64,000 nucleotides of DNA, from NCBI GenBank assembly GCA_019918135.1, contig WBZZ01002454.1, positions 1-64,000 of the forward strand, written 5' to 3'. Of this stretch, positions 11,201-22,647 are shown in pieces. A program made the translations under genes and the position numbers. Under the pieces are notes generated by a model. That model did no database searches. It had not been told where the DNA came from and saw only the letters and a program-made list of their open reading frames with translations. Position 1 is the first letter of the stretch, and every line of letters starts with the position of its first letter. The DNA comes from Paulinella micropora. Its lineage: Eukaryota > Cercozoa > Imbricatea > Euglyphida > Paulinellidae.

Positions 11201-14200
11201 AACGAACAGGTGGGATTAGCATCTTTTGATATTTCTGTGCCTTCTCTGGAAGAGGTTTTTTTAAGATTGAGCGAAGAAGGAGAGACAGATGAAAAGGCGC
11301 TTGCTTGCAGCACAACCGGGGCAGCTGTGCCAGTCAAGAGCTTATATGCACGATTCATCAGTGGCAAGTGGAAATCATCACGTCCCGTCTTTTTGTCACC
11401 ACAGCACCCCCTGATAGACAGGGAGTTGGTAGATCCACTTATGCACGACGAATTACCTTCGAATGCCCCACGCGCTCAAGGTCAACAAGAGCTCAAAAGA
11501 TCGAACATTCAAAATGGAGTGCCAGAATATCACCAGCACAGCTCTTATTTATCTGGGAGCCTTCTGTGGTGTCGCCAACTCTTCGCTTTGACACAGAAGC
11601 GACTGTTGCTCATGAAACGTCAATGGAAAGCTTTGCTTGTAACTCTTTTGATTCCTGTTTTATATGTCTCTTTTGTATTCGCCTTCACAACTGATGTCAC
11701 TCAAGACTTGGCTGCACAGCCACCGTCCCTCGCGTTAGAATTCCAAGAGCAGCCCGATTGGTACCTGTGGTCCACTTTTCCTTACGCAGCATCTGGTGAT
11801 CAGACGCATCTGGCCCAAAGCGCATGCAGTGCTGGTAAGACAAACATGATTTTCCATTTGCACCTTTCACTGTACTTGCAGGCCTTGTTCCTCTTTGGAT
11901 TTCCAACGGGTCCACGAGCAATATTCTTCAGTCCCAGTTCATGTTGGACTGGCTCGCTCATTCCCAATCTGACATGTCAGCCATGTCGAAGCCAACGCAG
12001 GTGGGTCTGGCTGTCGACTATCGTATGGTGCCATACTATCGTCTTCTTAGCAACATATCTTTGGTTCATAATCAAGCATTTCTTCTCAACTGGCTGGGGA
12101 ATCATTTTCTGCGACAACTTGACCCTGATTTATCGCAAAAGCCATCAGAGGGTACGTGCTACAATCAAGAAGTCACAACTCAGTCTTTGGGATGGGGAAT
12201 TCAAGCAATCAACCATCCCTGGCCTCACTATGAAGCTGCAGACCTCTTATCCAGCGGTGCGTTGGTACTCTCGGTGTTGTTGGGTATGGGGTTCAGCGGA
12301 CTTGCAGTTTTGTGGGGTTCGAGTGTCATGAAGGAACAGGAACTACATATTCTTGCTGCTCAACGTTCCCTGGGGCTGTTCCCACCAGTGCTGTGGCTTC
12401 ATACTCTATTCTTTGACCTCGTAATGAATGTTTTACCGATCTCTCTATCGCTTATCTTGTTTGCGGTAATTGGAAGCGCAGGAAACCTTCTGCTGGGTGC
12501 CAATACCTTAGGGACCATCCTGGTTTTTCTCTTTTCATTGTCAGCGGCAAATTCTCAGGCTTACCTTCTCGCAGCCCATTTCCTTCAACTACCAAGTTAT
12601 CAGCTTGCTCTCTCTATTCTTGGAACTTTTGTAAGTTTGTTTCTCTTTATCGTAGCTGTGGTCATTTCTGGAATCTTCTCGCGCACGGACAGTGAGAGTG
12701 CGTTTATGACCAGTGGATGGATGTCTTTTCTTTTTGCTGGTCTATCGCCCCAGTTTGGGCTCTTTTGGGGTTTGCTACAGCTAGGCATAGAAGCCTCCGA
12801 GAGAATGCATCAAGATAGTGTATGCGTTTTGTTTGGTGCTTCCGATTGCACTTCACAACATTCAGTCTGGTTGGTACTGCGCCCTGAACGACTCGGCTTT
12901 CCGCTTGGAGCACTTTTCATTGGAACCTGGGTCTATCTGTTTGCGCGCATTTGGTATGATGGCTGGATCTGGCCACACTCGGTCCAGCTTACCAGTCCTC
13001 CTTTATTATCCTTTATTGCTGCGGACAAGGCTGACGCCAACGATAGCCATGGTGCAGAGATGAATGAAGCGGCACGTACAATAAACCATGCAAACATTGC
13101 AGCTCAAACCAGACCAAGTGAGCCTTTGGTTTCCATGTCGTCTAGTGGCGAGGTTGACGATTCGGACGTCAAGGCAGAGGAGGAGCGAGTCAAACTCAGT
13201 CTCGAGCAGACAACACGAGCGACCATGCACTCTCTTGATCCAATTTGCCTTTTTCAAGTGCGTAAGGTGTTCCCACGTAAACAAGAAAAGGGAAGGCTGA
13301 GCGGTGAGCCAAGATTTACAGACACTGTTTCGCATCATGGCAGAGCCACAGTAAACGGGCCAACCTTTGAGGTCGCGGTAGGTAGCTTGTCGTTGGGTGT
13401 TCCTAGAGGTGAGATATTCGGATTACTGGGTCACAACGGTGCTGGAAAGTCAACGTCTATCGGTATGCTGAGCGGGGAGGTAGTGCCTACCGCAGGACGG
13501 GCGTGGCTGAACGGAAAACCATCTGCTGCTGCTCCCATTCATAGTAGGGTCGGATTTTGTCGTCAGTCTGGTGGTCTTCAGGAGCAGTTGACTTGCTATG
13601 AGCATCTTGCCATGGGTGCCAGGATGAGGGGCATCGAGGAAAAGGAAGTTAGAAGGCAGGTGCAACAGCTGTTGAAGGCTCTGAACATGGAGGAGTTCGC
13701 CAACAGGCAGCTTATGTACTGTAGCGGAGGCACAAAGCGGAAGGCTGCGGTGGCTCTAGCGTTGCTAGGCAAGCCTCAAGCCCTGCTTTTGGACGAACCC
13801 TCTGCGGGAATGGATCCTGTCTCACGTCGTAAACTATGGCATGTGCTGCGTTCCACTTCAACTGCAGGCTACGAAAGGTCGACAGTATTGACTACCCATT
13901 CTATGACTGAAGCAGAGTCAATATGCGACCGCATCGGGATTCTTGTGGCTGGTTTATCACTCTTCCTTTTTGTCCATTTTCTCTAAGTGACGATGCTTAA
14001 GGATAAATGTCCTCTCTGTTTTTAGGGCGTCTGCGTTGTCTGGGAACATCGCAACAACTCAAACGCAAATACGCTCGGGGCTATTGCTGCTCCTTGCGGA
14101 CTGTTGATACAGAAGAAGCTGTGTCTGCTGTACGGGCTTGGTTCCTAGGCTTATTTGTGGCGGACCGGCACCATAACCAAGCCGTAGACTCTTCTCTAAT

Positions 14201-14396
14201 GGGCCCCCAGCTCTTGGAAGAGTACGGCGGTCAGCTTCGCTTCTGGATACCAGTCGGCCACATGAAACTGTCGGCTCTGTTTCGGGAACTGCATAATGCC
14301 GGGTCCCGTTACGCAATTGAGGAGTACTCTGTGTATCAACCCTCCCTGGAGCAAGTCTTTCTTTCTTTTGCACGAAGCACGGAGCTTTCGCGTTGA
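8259..14396 (+). CDS. ABCA-subfamily full-size ABC transporter (8 inferred exons)
   Basis: A membrane ATPase with two TMD-NBD halves, of the ABCA (lipid-transporter-like) subfamily; the substrate cannot be read from sequence. Inferred exons: 8259-9419, 9466-9787, 9832-10088, 10151-10220, 10272-10781, 10845-11834, 11882-13951, 14026-14396. They sum to 5751 nt, an exact 1916 codons plus TGA, with all phases matching; the junction 10088/10151 is least certain. The first half has an N-terminal TM helix, a large extracellular loop, a TM cluster, then NBD1: Walker A in GQNGAGKTT (about 604), signature LSGGQKKK, Walker B IVCLDEPTAGVDP, H-loop TTHLMDEAE. The second half ends with NBD2: GHNGAGKS (about 1620), the degenerate signature CSGGTKRK typical of ABCA NBD2, LLLDEPSAGMDP and TTHSMTEAES. 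The C-terminus (SVYQPSLEQVFLSFA) is the usual ABCA regulatory end. Splicing is inferred from frame and GT-AG sites only. Confidence 0.9.
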
Positions 14397-14458
14397 AGAT
14401 GAATCAAAATGAGTATGTGACAATTTTACATAGTGTCCTGGAAAGCCCATAAGCATTT

Positions 14459-14712
14459 GTGCAGCTCTTCTTCATCTTCTTCTTCTTCTTCTTCTTCTTC
14501 TTCTTCTTCTTCTCCTCCTCCTCCTCCTCCTGCTCTTCCTCCTCCTCCTTCTTCTTCTTCTCCTCCTCCTCCTCCTCCTTCTTCTTCTTCTTCTTCTTCT
14601 TCTTCTTCTTCTTCTTCTCTTCTTCTCTTCTTCTTCTCTTCTTCTTCTCTTCTTCTTCTTCTTCTTCTTCTTCTTCTTCTTCTTCTTCTTCTTCTTCTTC
14701 TTCTTCTCCTCC
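14459..14712. repeat. (CTT)n/(CTC)n polypyrimidine microsatellite
   Basis: About 250 bp of nearly pure CTT and CTC triplets on the plus strand, starting 63 bp after the ABCA stop. The apparent poly-Ser, poly-Leu, poly-Phe or poly-Lys/Glu frames in it are trivial products of the repeat. Mirror-symmetric pyrimidine tracts of this length can form triplex (H-DNA). Confidence 0.9.
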
Positions 14713-15376
14713 TCCTCTCTTTGCTGATATCGCTGCTTCGTATGGTACCACTGCCTCTTACATGTATAGCTATTTTACTGCTACTACTGTTACTGCTCAT
14801 TATATTACTTCGTGTCTTACTGCTGTCAGCGCTACTTCTATCACATGCATCCAATCCATGTTCTTTTTCTTTTTCTTTCTTTTTCGATTTCTATTTTCTG
14901 GGCTTCAGTTTCTGATCTATAAGCTTTCTTTCTTTTTTTTTTTTTTTTTTTTTTTTCCTTTCTTTTTTCTTTCCCCTTCTCTCCTTCTTCCTTTCTGACT
15001 TTTGTTCTTTCCAGTACTCTTTCTTACATATTTCTGTTTCTTCCAATTCTTTTTCATTTCACATCTTTTATTTTCTTATTTTTCTCTTCTTCTTGTACAG
15101 TTTTTATTTTACTACTGATTTTGTAGCCTTACTAGTTTTTCTTTTCCTTTCAGCCTTCCTCGATTTCCCTTTTCTTTCTCCCTCTTTGAATTTTTTTTAG
15201 CTTCCCCCCCCCCCCCCTTGTTTTTTACGCTTCTCTTAATTGTATCTCTTGATATCACTTTCATTTTCCTCTTACGCTTCCCACTTATTCCTACTAGTGG
15301 CAAGTATTCTATTGTTAAAAGTGTTTGCGTAAAAAACCTGCAGTAATTTTACCTATCAACTTTGTTAAAGGAGGAG
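14713..15376. other. T-rich spacer with homopolymer runs
   Basis: No gene is seen. The plus strand is very pyrimidine-rich, with a long T run around 14933-14956 and a C run around 15204-15219. It ends in the purine-rich AAAGGAGGAG directly before the LTR-like element at 15377, which could be a polypurine tract. Confidence 0.5.
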
Positions 15377-16182
15377 TGTTGGAACTACTTAGTAATCTTA
15401 ATTGATGTTAATACTTAGCGGACCGGCCGTATCGAAGTAACGGTGTTGGTAGAGCCATTAGTTGGATCATGCAAAGCATGTTACTTGGCGCTGTAACACA
15501 CATTACAATTGTTGCTACATAGTTGCTGCGCTATTGGATTTCGTAGGAATGAAGTTATTAGCAGCGGTGGTTCTTCTTGGAGCATATTAATATATTAATT
15601 AGATTAGTCACTATTGCTCTGCATATGTGATGCGTGTCGTTAGAACCATTACTTATGTCCTGCCTACTAAGTATTTGCGTCCTTCCCTTGACGCCCTTTT
15701 CGCAATAAAGTTTCTACTGTGTGCTATACTACTCAGCTAGTATACTGCAGATTATTAATATTAAGTTAGTCTCACATGTTATAGAGCCTTGTAGCGGCGT
15801 GAACGTTAGGTATGGTAGACTTTATTCACTTATAACGTCTTATCGGTGCGTGCGGAAGGCTGCACCACAGAACGTGTGGACATATCGGTGGAAGGCTGTC
15901 ACAAAATATTTGAACATGACTTGTGTGTGTGCGGAAGGCTGCCACCAGTCTGGTGTGTGTGCGGAAGTGTTAGACCACTATTATCAACCGTCCATAATGA
16001 CCTGACTATGATAGCTACACTTGAACACTCTATCAGCAGTCCTATAGTTTTAATAAGAAAAGGCGCCAACAGAACACGCCACATAACTTGACTGGCAGGA
16101 TCGTAAGTAATGGCTCTACCGAGTCCACTGTTACTCTGATACTGCCTGTCCTTAACTATTAATGAAGATCATAGTTCCAACA
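15377..16182. repeat. LTR-like block made of two inverted copia LTR halves
   Basis: The block starts TGTTGGAACTA and ends TAGTTCCAACA, perfect 11-bp inverted termini of the TG...CA type. Inside, the plus strand from 15377 resembles the LTR of copia element G read on the minus strand (shared GGTAGAGCCATTA, GACGCCCTTTTC, CAATAAAGTTTCTACTG, TATAGAGCCTTGTAGCG and TGCGGAAGGCTG modules). The minus strand from 16182 inward also resembles the start of that LTR (GTAGAGCCATTACTTACG, GGCGCCTTTTCTTATTAAA). The 3' LTR of element A therefore appears to be joined head-to-head with a second LTR copy. Purine-rich tracts flank both ends. Confidence 0.55.
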
Positions 16183-17267
16183 CTCCGCCTGAAACAAAGT
16201 AAATTAATATGTAAGTTACTGCCGGTCCTATATAAATTACACCATCTAATACTATTTTGTGAAAGATGAGAAAACACAAACTCAAAACATATACCCTTAC
16301 CCTCACGCTCTCCGAGAAGTATTATAATGTCGGGGTTGGCTACCCTTCTATCCGCAACGAGTATGCATCAATTAGAATACATACAAGCCAGTGGGCCGGG
16401 GCCGGGCCGGCAGCAGGCTTGTGGTATAGTCGGGCCTACCCAACGAGAAGAGGATTAATTCCCTACTCTCCCTACCTCACGAATGAGTAAAAGTAATATG
16501 TAATAGACATATATAGATCATGTGAAAGTACATAGTTATAGTGATGACCTCTAAAGAAGTGATAACATAAATATGTAATATTCCTATGATGATACATATG
16601 TACAATCTATAAGTATCGCACCTATCAATATAAATTAAAAACAAAATTTTGAAGCTCTTCCCGTAAGGGGGGTAAAAACTAAAAAAAATTTACTACTTGG
16701 CGGGTCTGTCCTTTCTGAAGGGGGGGACCCAGGTCTGTCGACTCACGAGGAGCGATGAAACACCCTTCGTCCCACCCACAACCAGAGTTCCGATTTGGCC
16801 TCTTATTATATATGTAAATATGAGCATAAGTTCTACATGTCTACTTTTTACTACCTATAGAGAAGATGAGTTCTACGGAGTGTAGTTCGTATTCCAGGGC
16901 TTCTCGTCAGCCCGGGAACACGAACGTACTTCGTCGGGAAAACAATCGGATCGTCGTAGGTGATGTAGAGATGGATCGCCACCAGAACTCTGACTTCCTC
17001 CTCCTCCCCCCGGACAAATCGAGATTGTAATTAGGTTAAATTAGGGAATATATATCATTATTGGAGAAGGGAGGGGGAGGGCATAGATGAAATGTCCCGA
17101 TGAAGGCCCAGAACACGAAACATCCGGAGCAACGCAATATCCAACAGATCGGCGCCATATTCACCTACATCACCCCCCTCAATATAAAGTATGCGGAAAA
17201 TACAATATACTGGAACTTAATATGAAATGAACATAGCGTGCTTATTTATACGTAAAATATCTGATAC
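16183..17267. other. Copia 3' non-coding region, element A
   Basis: No gene. Several stretches resemble the corresponding region of element G at 35813-36480, for example CTTACCCTCACGCTCTCC, ACGAGAAGAGGATTA and the segment GATGAAACACCCTTCGTC (about 16754 here, 36400 there). It is therefore the 3' untranslated part of a minus-strand copia element between the RNase H end and the LTR. The sequence nearest the LTR (GTTTCAGGCGGAG on the minus strand) can act as polypurine tract. Confidence 0.5.
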
Positions 17268-17830
17268 TTACAGCGCGATTTCCTTCCCGAAACTTGCAAG
17301 AAATTCCTTCACCAACCTCACCAAAATCTTATCTGCCAAGTAATTGAATTTCTCGTACGTAAAATTTATCTTGGTAAATAAATCCGCGATATTATCTTCC
17401 GTTGGTACCCGGAATAACTTTACAACTGCCCTTTTGACCAATCTTTCGAGTAAGTGGTATCTTACATCTATGTGTTTGGTCCGTGAATCCCCCAATCCTC
17501 TTTCCGATAGGATGATCGTTCCTCATTATCCTCGAATAAGGGGGTAAAACCTTTTGGGGGCAATCCGATATCACTGAGAGTCTGTCTCAGGGTAAGTAAC
17601 ACCCTGACCGCTTCACTAGCCGATACGGTCTCCGACTCGAGGTCGACTGTGCTATGACAGTCTGAAGTTTAGAAAATCAAGCTACCGGTGCACCATTGAA
17701 GAGGAAGATAATACCCGGAACGAGATTTCCTCGCGACTTTCTCTCCAGCGAAGTTTGAATCAACGTACCCGACAAGAGGGTGCTCATTGATCAACTTCTC
17801 TATTATTAGCTATCACGGGGACACTGAAAT
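17268..17830 (-). pseudogene. RNase H remnant of copia element A
   Basis: The C-terminal part (17495-17268) reads RTKHIDVRYHLLERLVKR and VPTEDNIADLFTKI, the hallmark end of a copia RNase H. The upstream catalytic region (17.5-17.83 kb, SETVSA- and EDNE-type motifs) is scattered over different frames by small indels. It cannot give an active enzyme. Confidence 0.7.
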
Positions 17831-18545
17831 CATTGGTTTCCATAACTTTGCACGCATAAAGACCTAATGCCTTCTCAGCGGACGGACCCCTCGCCGGTCT
17901 CCAGGATTTGGGGAGTCTAGGAACACGAAAACCCTCAGACAACATCTTAACTAATCGCTTATCACCCCGTCTGAAAAACAGAGCTCTGGGGGTCAGTAAC
18001 CATAGAAACATCCTATGAGCCATGGCATAAGAGATATCCGGGGAAGGGACTTGGTGTTTTGCTGCTATACTTAACGGACAGATGAGGAGAGGACGGGTGT
18101 GGACAGCCAAGAAGATGAGCATACCGATGAGACAACTAAGATCATATTTGAACAGGCGATGTCCGACTTTCAGTGGCGCAGGGTTCTCAGAAGTGAAAGG
18201 GGTCTTCGCTGGCACTTCCTTCATATAATCTAACTCTCCTAGGATGAGTAGTTCATACTTACGTTGGTGCAGTAAAATCCCTTTCTCAGATTGCACAATC
18301 TGAATGTTCTTGAACTCTGTGGCTTTTCCTAAGTTCTTACATCTAAACCCGTGGGACTTCAGACTATCTACTAACCCTATGTGATTTGCTTCAGTTGTCG
18401 CATGAAGTCCATCATCAACATGAAAGGAGAGTAGCTGAGTGCTCATAGGATTACTCCCATGCTTAATAAAGGATGGCCTATTAAGAGAGAACGTGATAAA
18501 AGCTTGCTTTTCGATCATCTCCTTTGGCATCAGGTCGTACCACAA
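17784..18545 (-). pseudogene. Copia reverse transcriptase, C-terminal part (element A)
   Basis: The frame contains the catalytic LLSFHVDDGLHATTE and the KATEFKNIQIVQSEKGILLH and KYELLILGELDYMKEVPAKT segments of copia RT. It runs into the connection region (ISYAMAHRMFLWLLTPRALFF) shared almost word for word with element G. It is separated from the N-terminal RT part (18549-18884) by a frame change at the LYGHPEA motif. Confidence 0.75.
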
Positions 18546-18548
18546 CCT

Positions 18549-18884
18549 TCAGGCTTCCGGGTGACCGTAAAGAGCTTTCTTGAGGAGCCACAGAAAACCC
18601 TCTCTCTCAAAACCCGGGGGAGGTTTGACATAGATATCATAAGGCATCTTAGCATGCAGATAAGCAGTGGTGAAGTCTATGAGCCAGAGATCGATTCCAA
18701 AGCATGCAGCATAAGCAATGATAAGTTTAGGGTCGTACTGCAAGCCAGCTTTCAGGAGGTCTCCTCTCAAAGTGATCCTAGCTTTATGATACTCATCGGA
18801 TGTACCTTGCTGCTTGACCGTATCTATCCATTTCAGGGGGATGATAGGAGTTCCTGATCTTTCGCTTCGCTCTCTTTCCTCCAT
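18549..18884 (-). pseudogene. Copia reverse transcriptase, N-terminal part (element A)
   Basis: The frame contains PIIPLKWIDTVKQQGT, ITLRGDLLKAG and the first catalytic aspartate in LIDFTTAYLHAKMPYDIYVK, then LLKKALYGHPEA, the RT fingers and palm of copia elements. Compared with element G, about 14 residues before IAYAACFGIDLWL are deleted. 18885-19469 upstream should hold the integrase-RT linker, but it is split over frames. Confidence 0.7.
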
Positions 18885-19469
18885 TCAAATGCTTTAAGTT
18901 CCTCTTGCTGTCTGACTTCGGTCTCTCTCGCCTGACTTCTATCCTTCGGTTGTTGCACAACGGGGAATTCCGGGACTTGCTCCGCTACCAGACAATAATC
19001 TATCCTCTCTTCTTTCGCGCAGACCGAGATATGCTTCCTGGTTCTACCGGGGATTATGTTCTTTAGGGAAATATTTCCATGTTCATGAGATCTCCACCCC
19101 GCAGGATGCTTGTCCTTTTCAGCGGCTATCCTAGCTCTCTCCCCCTCGGCATGGCCGAATTCACTCGTAAAATTGGGATCTGGGCGTGCCGGTTCAACAA
19201 TAGCCTGCTGAGGTCGTAATAGAGGGCTGGGGGCTCTGCTACTCCCCCTGAAACCTCGTACTTCAAAATTTCAGCATCTATTATTTTCTCCGTTACTCCA
19301 TCATCAAACTTAACGTTGTGAGCAGGGAATCGTTTCGTCTTTCGGGTTACTGGGACAGACGGATCAAGAGTAACACCCTTACGTATAATAGTGTCCCACT
19401 TATCCCCATAAGTGGTCTTAGCCCATTCTTCCCCGAACGCTCGTGTCGGAATCTGTACTACCTTCCCAG

Positions 19470-19943
19470 TTAAAACAACTTTAAGTTTGGATTTTGCTCC
19501 CCACTCTTTCCCACTACCTTGACACTATCGGGGGATTCATCCTTCTCCCCCTGACCTGTACCCCCTACAATCCGGGAAGACGGAGTGGAGGGAATAAGCT
19601 GGGGGAGGTTACTGAAATCGTGATTTTCGTCATCAGAACTATCATCACTATTCTGTCCTTTCAGGTGAGGAAAGGCTGGAAGGGCTGGTTGTATCATAGG
19701 ATTAGTGGGGGCATCCGGGATACGATTACAAGCGTTAGATACGTCTACGTTGAGAGGAGTAGATGAACTACCGCTTGATTCTGGTACCTCGGAGCCAACT
19801 TTCTTCTCAGAAGGGTGGGTGTCAGTGGTCGGAGCAGCAGGTGATTTCGTCGATTCCCACTCGACTGAAAACATATCACCACCTGCTGTTCCGCCAAGGC
19901 TGTTAGAAGCCTCCCGCTTACCCAACCTCCAGACATCGAACAT
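19470..19943 (-). pseudogene. Integrase C-terminal tail and Pro/Ser-rich linker (element A)
   Basis: It begins MFDVWRLGKREASNSLGG, matching element G's IFDVWKLGKRGASKFL just after the integrase core. It continues as a low-complexity acidic Ser/Pro/Asp-rich linker, as is common between INT and RT in Ty1/copia polyproteins. No catalytic motif is present. Confidence 0.6.
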
Positions 19944-20250
19944 AACATCCCGAACATTACCGTGTATTAACCGTGCAATTGGATCATAAACCCGATAATA
20001 TCCGGTATTACATTCATATCCTAAGAAGACTACTTTATTTCCCCTTTCGCGTTTACCTCATCGAGCCTTAACCTTCATCACAGCGGCGCAACCAGTGGGG
20101 CGGAGATGATGTGGTTAAGGTTTCTGACGGTGAATAACTTCGTAGGGGGACTTGCCCTTAAAGGTCCCTTTGGCTATCGGGAGTACGTTGTTGATGTATA
20201 TGGCATTCTTCTCCATCTCCGTCCAGAAAGACGGAGGGAGATCCGCATCA

Positions 20251-20771
20251 CTAAGCATGGATCGTGCGGGACCACCATTGGTTTGATTCTATCTTTGAGA
20301 CTGCCTGTTTCTCGGCTGTAGGAGCCTCAAATAAAATAGTTTGGTTGGTATCAACCACTCCTGAAGATTCGTAACGACCATACTCTTGGTCACAAGTAAT
20401 AAATTTAACCTTCCGGTTCGTGTGCCTTTCAAAGTACGTGACGGCTTTAAGGAAACACGGGAACAATTCATTCTTATGCCGCAGATAATAGTCGAGCTCG
20501 AAATTAGAACCGAGACATTGAACCGTAAATTTGTACAGTTTACCATCCCATGCTATAGTATTCCACCATCCCTGAGTGTCCATAGAAACATGAACTCCGG
20601 CCCCGGATGGCGTTCTACTATATGATGGTTCTGGTCAAAGTGTGGTGCTCTCTTAATCTTATTCCTTAAGCAATACTCACACTTCATGATTCTCTCTCGC
20701 CACCCTGCCCCTACTATCTTTACCCCCATGTAGTGAGACATTCTCTCCATGGCTTTGACACTTTCTACCAA
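20251..20771 (-). pseudogene. Integrase core and pre-integrase zinc region (element A)
   Basis: The upstream frame (20771-20553) carries the pre-integrase part with MKCEYCLRNKIKRAPHF. The next frame (20583-20251) carries the DDE core: Asp in MDTQGWWNT, Asp in FITCDQEYG and Glu in AVSKIES. The two overlap in different frames, so a frameshift separates them. Downstream (20250-19944) integrase sequence continues in broken form. Confidence 0.7.
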
Positions 20772-20804
20772 CTTCTTTTTGTAGAATCCGCGATATTATC
20801 TTCA

Positions 20805-21060
20805 ATAGGCCGTGTAATTTCACAATTGAGGAACTTAAACTTTACTGATAGGACTGACTCTAGTCATCGGACTTGAAGTATTTCGTTAGGACTGATTAGG
20901 CCACTTGAAGTAGTCAGGTCAGGACACGCGTTTTCAGAGCGCGCCTTTTGTACCTCTTTCTGTGTCTTAGTAAGGTATCTCAGATTTGCCTAATTAAGCA
21001 AGTCACAAAGTGCTCCGGTCTTGAACACCGTTCCTGCTCAAAGTATTAATATAAAGGGTT
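20805..21060. other. Leader-like spacer upstream of gag B
   Basis: No ORF. It contains TTTCGTTAGGACTGATTAGG, similar to TTTTCGTTAGGACTGATAAT at about 35346 in the 3' region of element F, and CTCAAAGTATTAATATAAAG just before the gag start, similar to ATCAAAGTATTAATAAA at about 35825. It is probably remnant LTR/leader of element B, but termini could not be defined. Confidence 0.4.
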
Positions 21061-22647
21061 ATGCCCTCTTCTGCGCTGAAAGATGCTGCGACCGCCATTC
21101 TACAAGGAAAGGCGCCTACGTTCAAGGATGGTGTGTCGGGACGGAGCTGGGACGACTGGTACGCACAAGTTCGGGCGGACCTTGCGTCGATCGAATGCTG
21201 AGAGTACGTGAGGCAGTTGCCCGAGGTGCTTCAACGGCGAATCGAGGTCGAAGCAGAACTGCGGGCGGATGCCAAGGAAGCTAAGGAAGCTGCTGCGCGA
21301 CAGAGGCGTGGGGATGCTGACAACAAACAGCAGGACCAGAAACACGATTTGACTCCGACTCAACGAAGAAGAATTCTGGACAGAAGGGCTCAGATATTTA
21401 TGTGGATCTATAAGGGACTGGAATATGGTGCTGCGTCTGAGCGCATTGTGAGGCACCTAGTAAGGGAAGAGCAACTTCGACCACAGGATTTATTAAGGAT
21501 GCTTCGTAAACGGTACCAAGGAAACGACGCACACCAGAAGCAGCAACGGAACAACTTGATCTGTGGATGGAAATTTGATTGTAAAGAGGATTTACGAGCT
21601 CAACTAAGCGACGTTGAGTCGCACTGCCAGTGCCTGGAAGCTCACAGGGAACCGATTAGCGCTACGCTGCGTATGCAGTTTATTAAGACTGCACTTGGAA
21701 AATGTGAGCATAGAAACCTATGGAAGTCCTTCCTACTAGTAGATGCTCAAGTTGCTGCGCCTTCGGCTACATGGGATGACTTCAGGCGACTCTTCGAGAG
21801 GAGAGTGATTGCGAATGAAGTAATGTCCAGGGAGGAAAGGGCGATGGGTACGGCGATGGTGGCAACGCAGCAGCAGCGAGCAAAGGAAAACCCAGCAAGG
21901 GAAGGGAGAAAGCTAGAATGCTACAACTGTGGGAACCCGCACAAGTACTTCACATGCACTATTAAGTGCAGAATCCCGGGGCACGACCACCAAGAAAGAA
22001 GGTGCCCGACACTGAAGGATCGCTACAGAAAAAAGCTACTGTCAGACGGAAACCAGAAACAGATTCCAAGCCAAAAGCCGAGTGGAAACGGAAATGTGGC
22101 CCAGAATAACTCGAAGCCGGGAGAGAAAGGTGGCAAAAAGAAAGTCAGCAACGGTGAGCAGGGCGTATCGTGTCTTGCTGTGACAACGACTGACATGGAG
22201 ATCCCATTAACGTTCGACGCTTACTTGGCACCGTCTGTGGATGGGGGAGGACTCGTCAGGGTCGGAGAGAAGGGCGATGGAAAGAAGCGGGCGTTTGCAT
22301 TCATGGCGTCGCCCTGCACGATGATATACGTAGGTGAGGATGAAGCAGTGGTACCGGGGGACTTGAGTAATGGAAGGGTCAACGTGGCAGACTTCTGGAC
22401 GTGTTTTAATAATGCCTGCGTTAGTGAGCTACGCTACTGGAGATGGTTCTACAATTTCAAGGTGGTACCAAGTGACTGGGAGGCGTACGTGAAAGGGCTC
22501 GAACGAGGGGCAGGAGTGGACACCCCGGAAGCAATACTGCGAAGGGTCCCGAGGGAGTGCGAGTTCTGTGCGAAAGATGCGACGAGGAAGTGCGGCCAAT
22601 GCAAGCTGGTTAATTACTGCGGCCAATGGTGTCAGGCACAAGACTGA
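21061..22647 (+). pseudogene. Copia-type Gag (element B) with zinc knuckles and C-terminal MYND finger
   Basis: One plus-strand frame runs from ATG 21061 (MPSSALKDAATAIL) to 22647, broken only by a TGA at 21199-21201. A helical Gag domain (LRPQDLLRMLRKRYQGN, RLFERRVIANEVMSREER) leads to a double zinc knuckle CYNCGNPHKYFTCTIKC plus HDHQERRC (about 22,000). Instead of a protease, a region of about 150 residues without recognised motif follows, ending in a MYND-type zinc finger: CEFCAKDATRKCGQCKLVNY then CGQWCQAQD. The next codon is TGA (22645-22647) where MYND domains have Trp, and the same frame continues with NTHKVFCK, which completes the cysteine pattern. MYND fingers bind proline-rich peptides in eukaryotic regulators; the fusion to Gag is unusual. 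Confidence 0.65.

Larger units (their letters stand above)
17268..20804 (-). mobile_element. Ty1/copia element A (degenerate, 5'-truncated)
   Basis: The minus-strand order is pre-integrase zinc region and integrase core (20771-20251), integrase C-terminus/linker (19943-19470), RT (18884-17784) and RNase H (17830-17268): the INT-RT-RH order of Ty1/copia. Gag and protease are missing. At the upper edge, 20785-20804 repeats the RNase H-end sequence AATCCGCGATATTATCTTC found also near 17382, which marks a recombination junction rather than an LTR. Proteins are very close to those of element G (36.7-40.3 kb), so both belong to one family. Confidence 0.75.

Noticed and set aside
8127..14456. Many minus-strand and alternative-frame ORFs across the ABCA gene
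   Set aside because: Shadows of the ABCA exons, which are supported by Walker, signature and splice-consistent frames.
14404..14998. Long frames coding poly-Ser, poly-Phe, poly-Leu, poly-Lys/Glu or poly-Arg on both strands
   Set aside because: All are direct translations of the CTT/CTC microsatellite and T-runs in different frames; no unique protein sequence.
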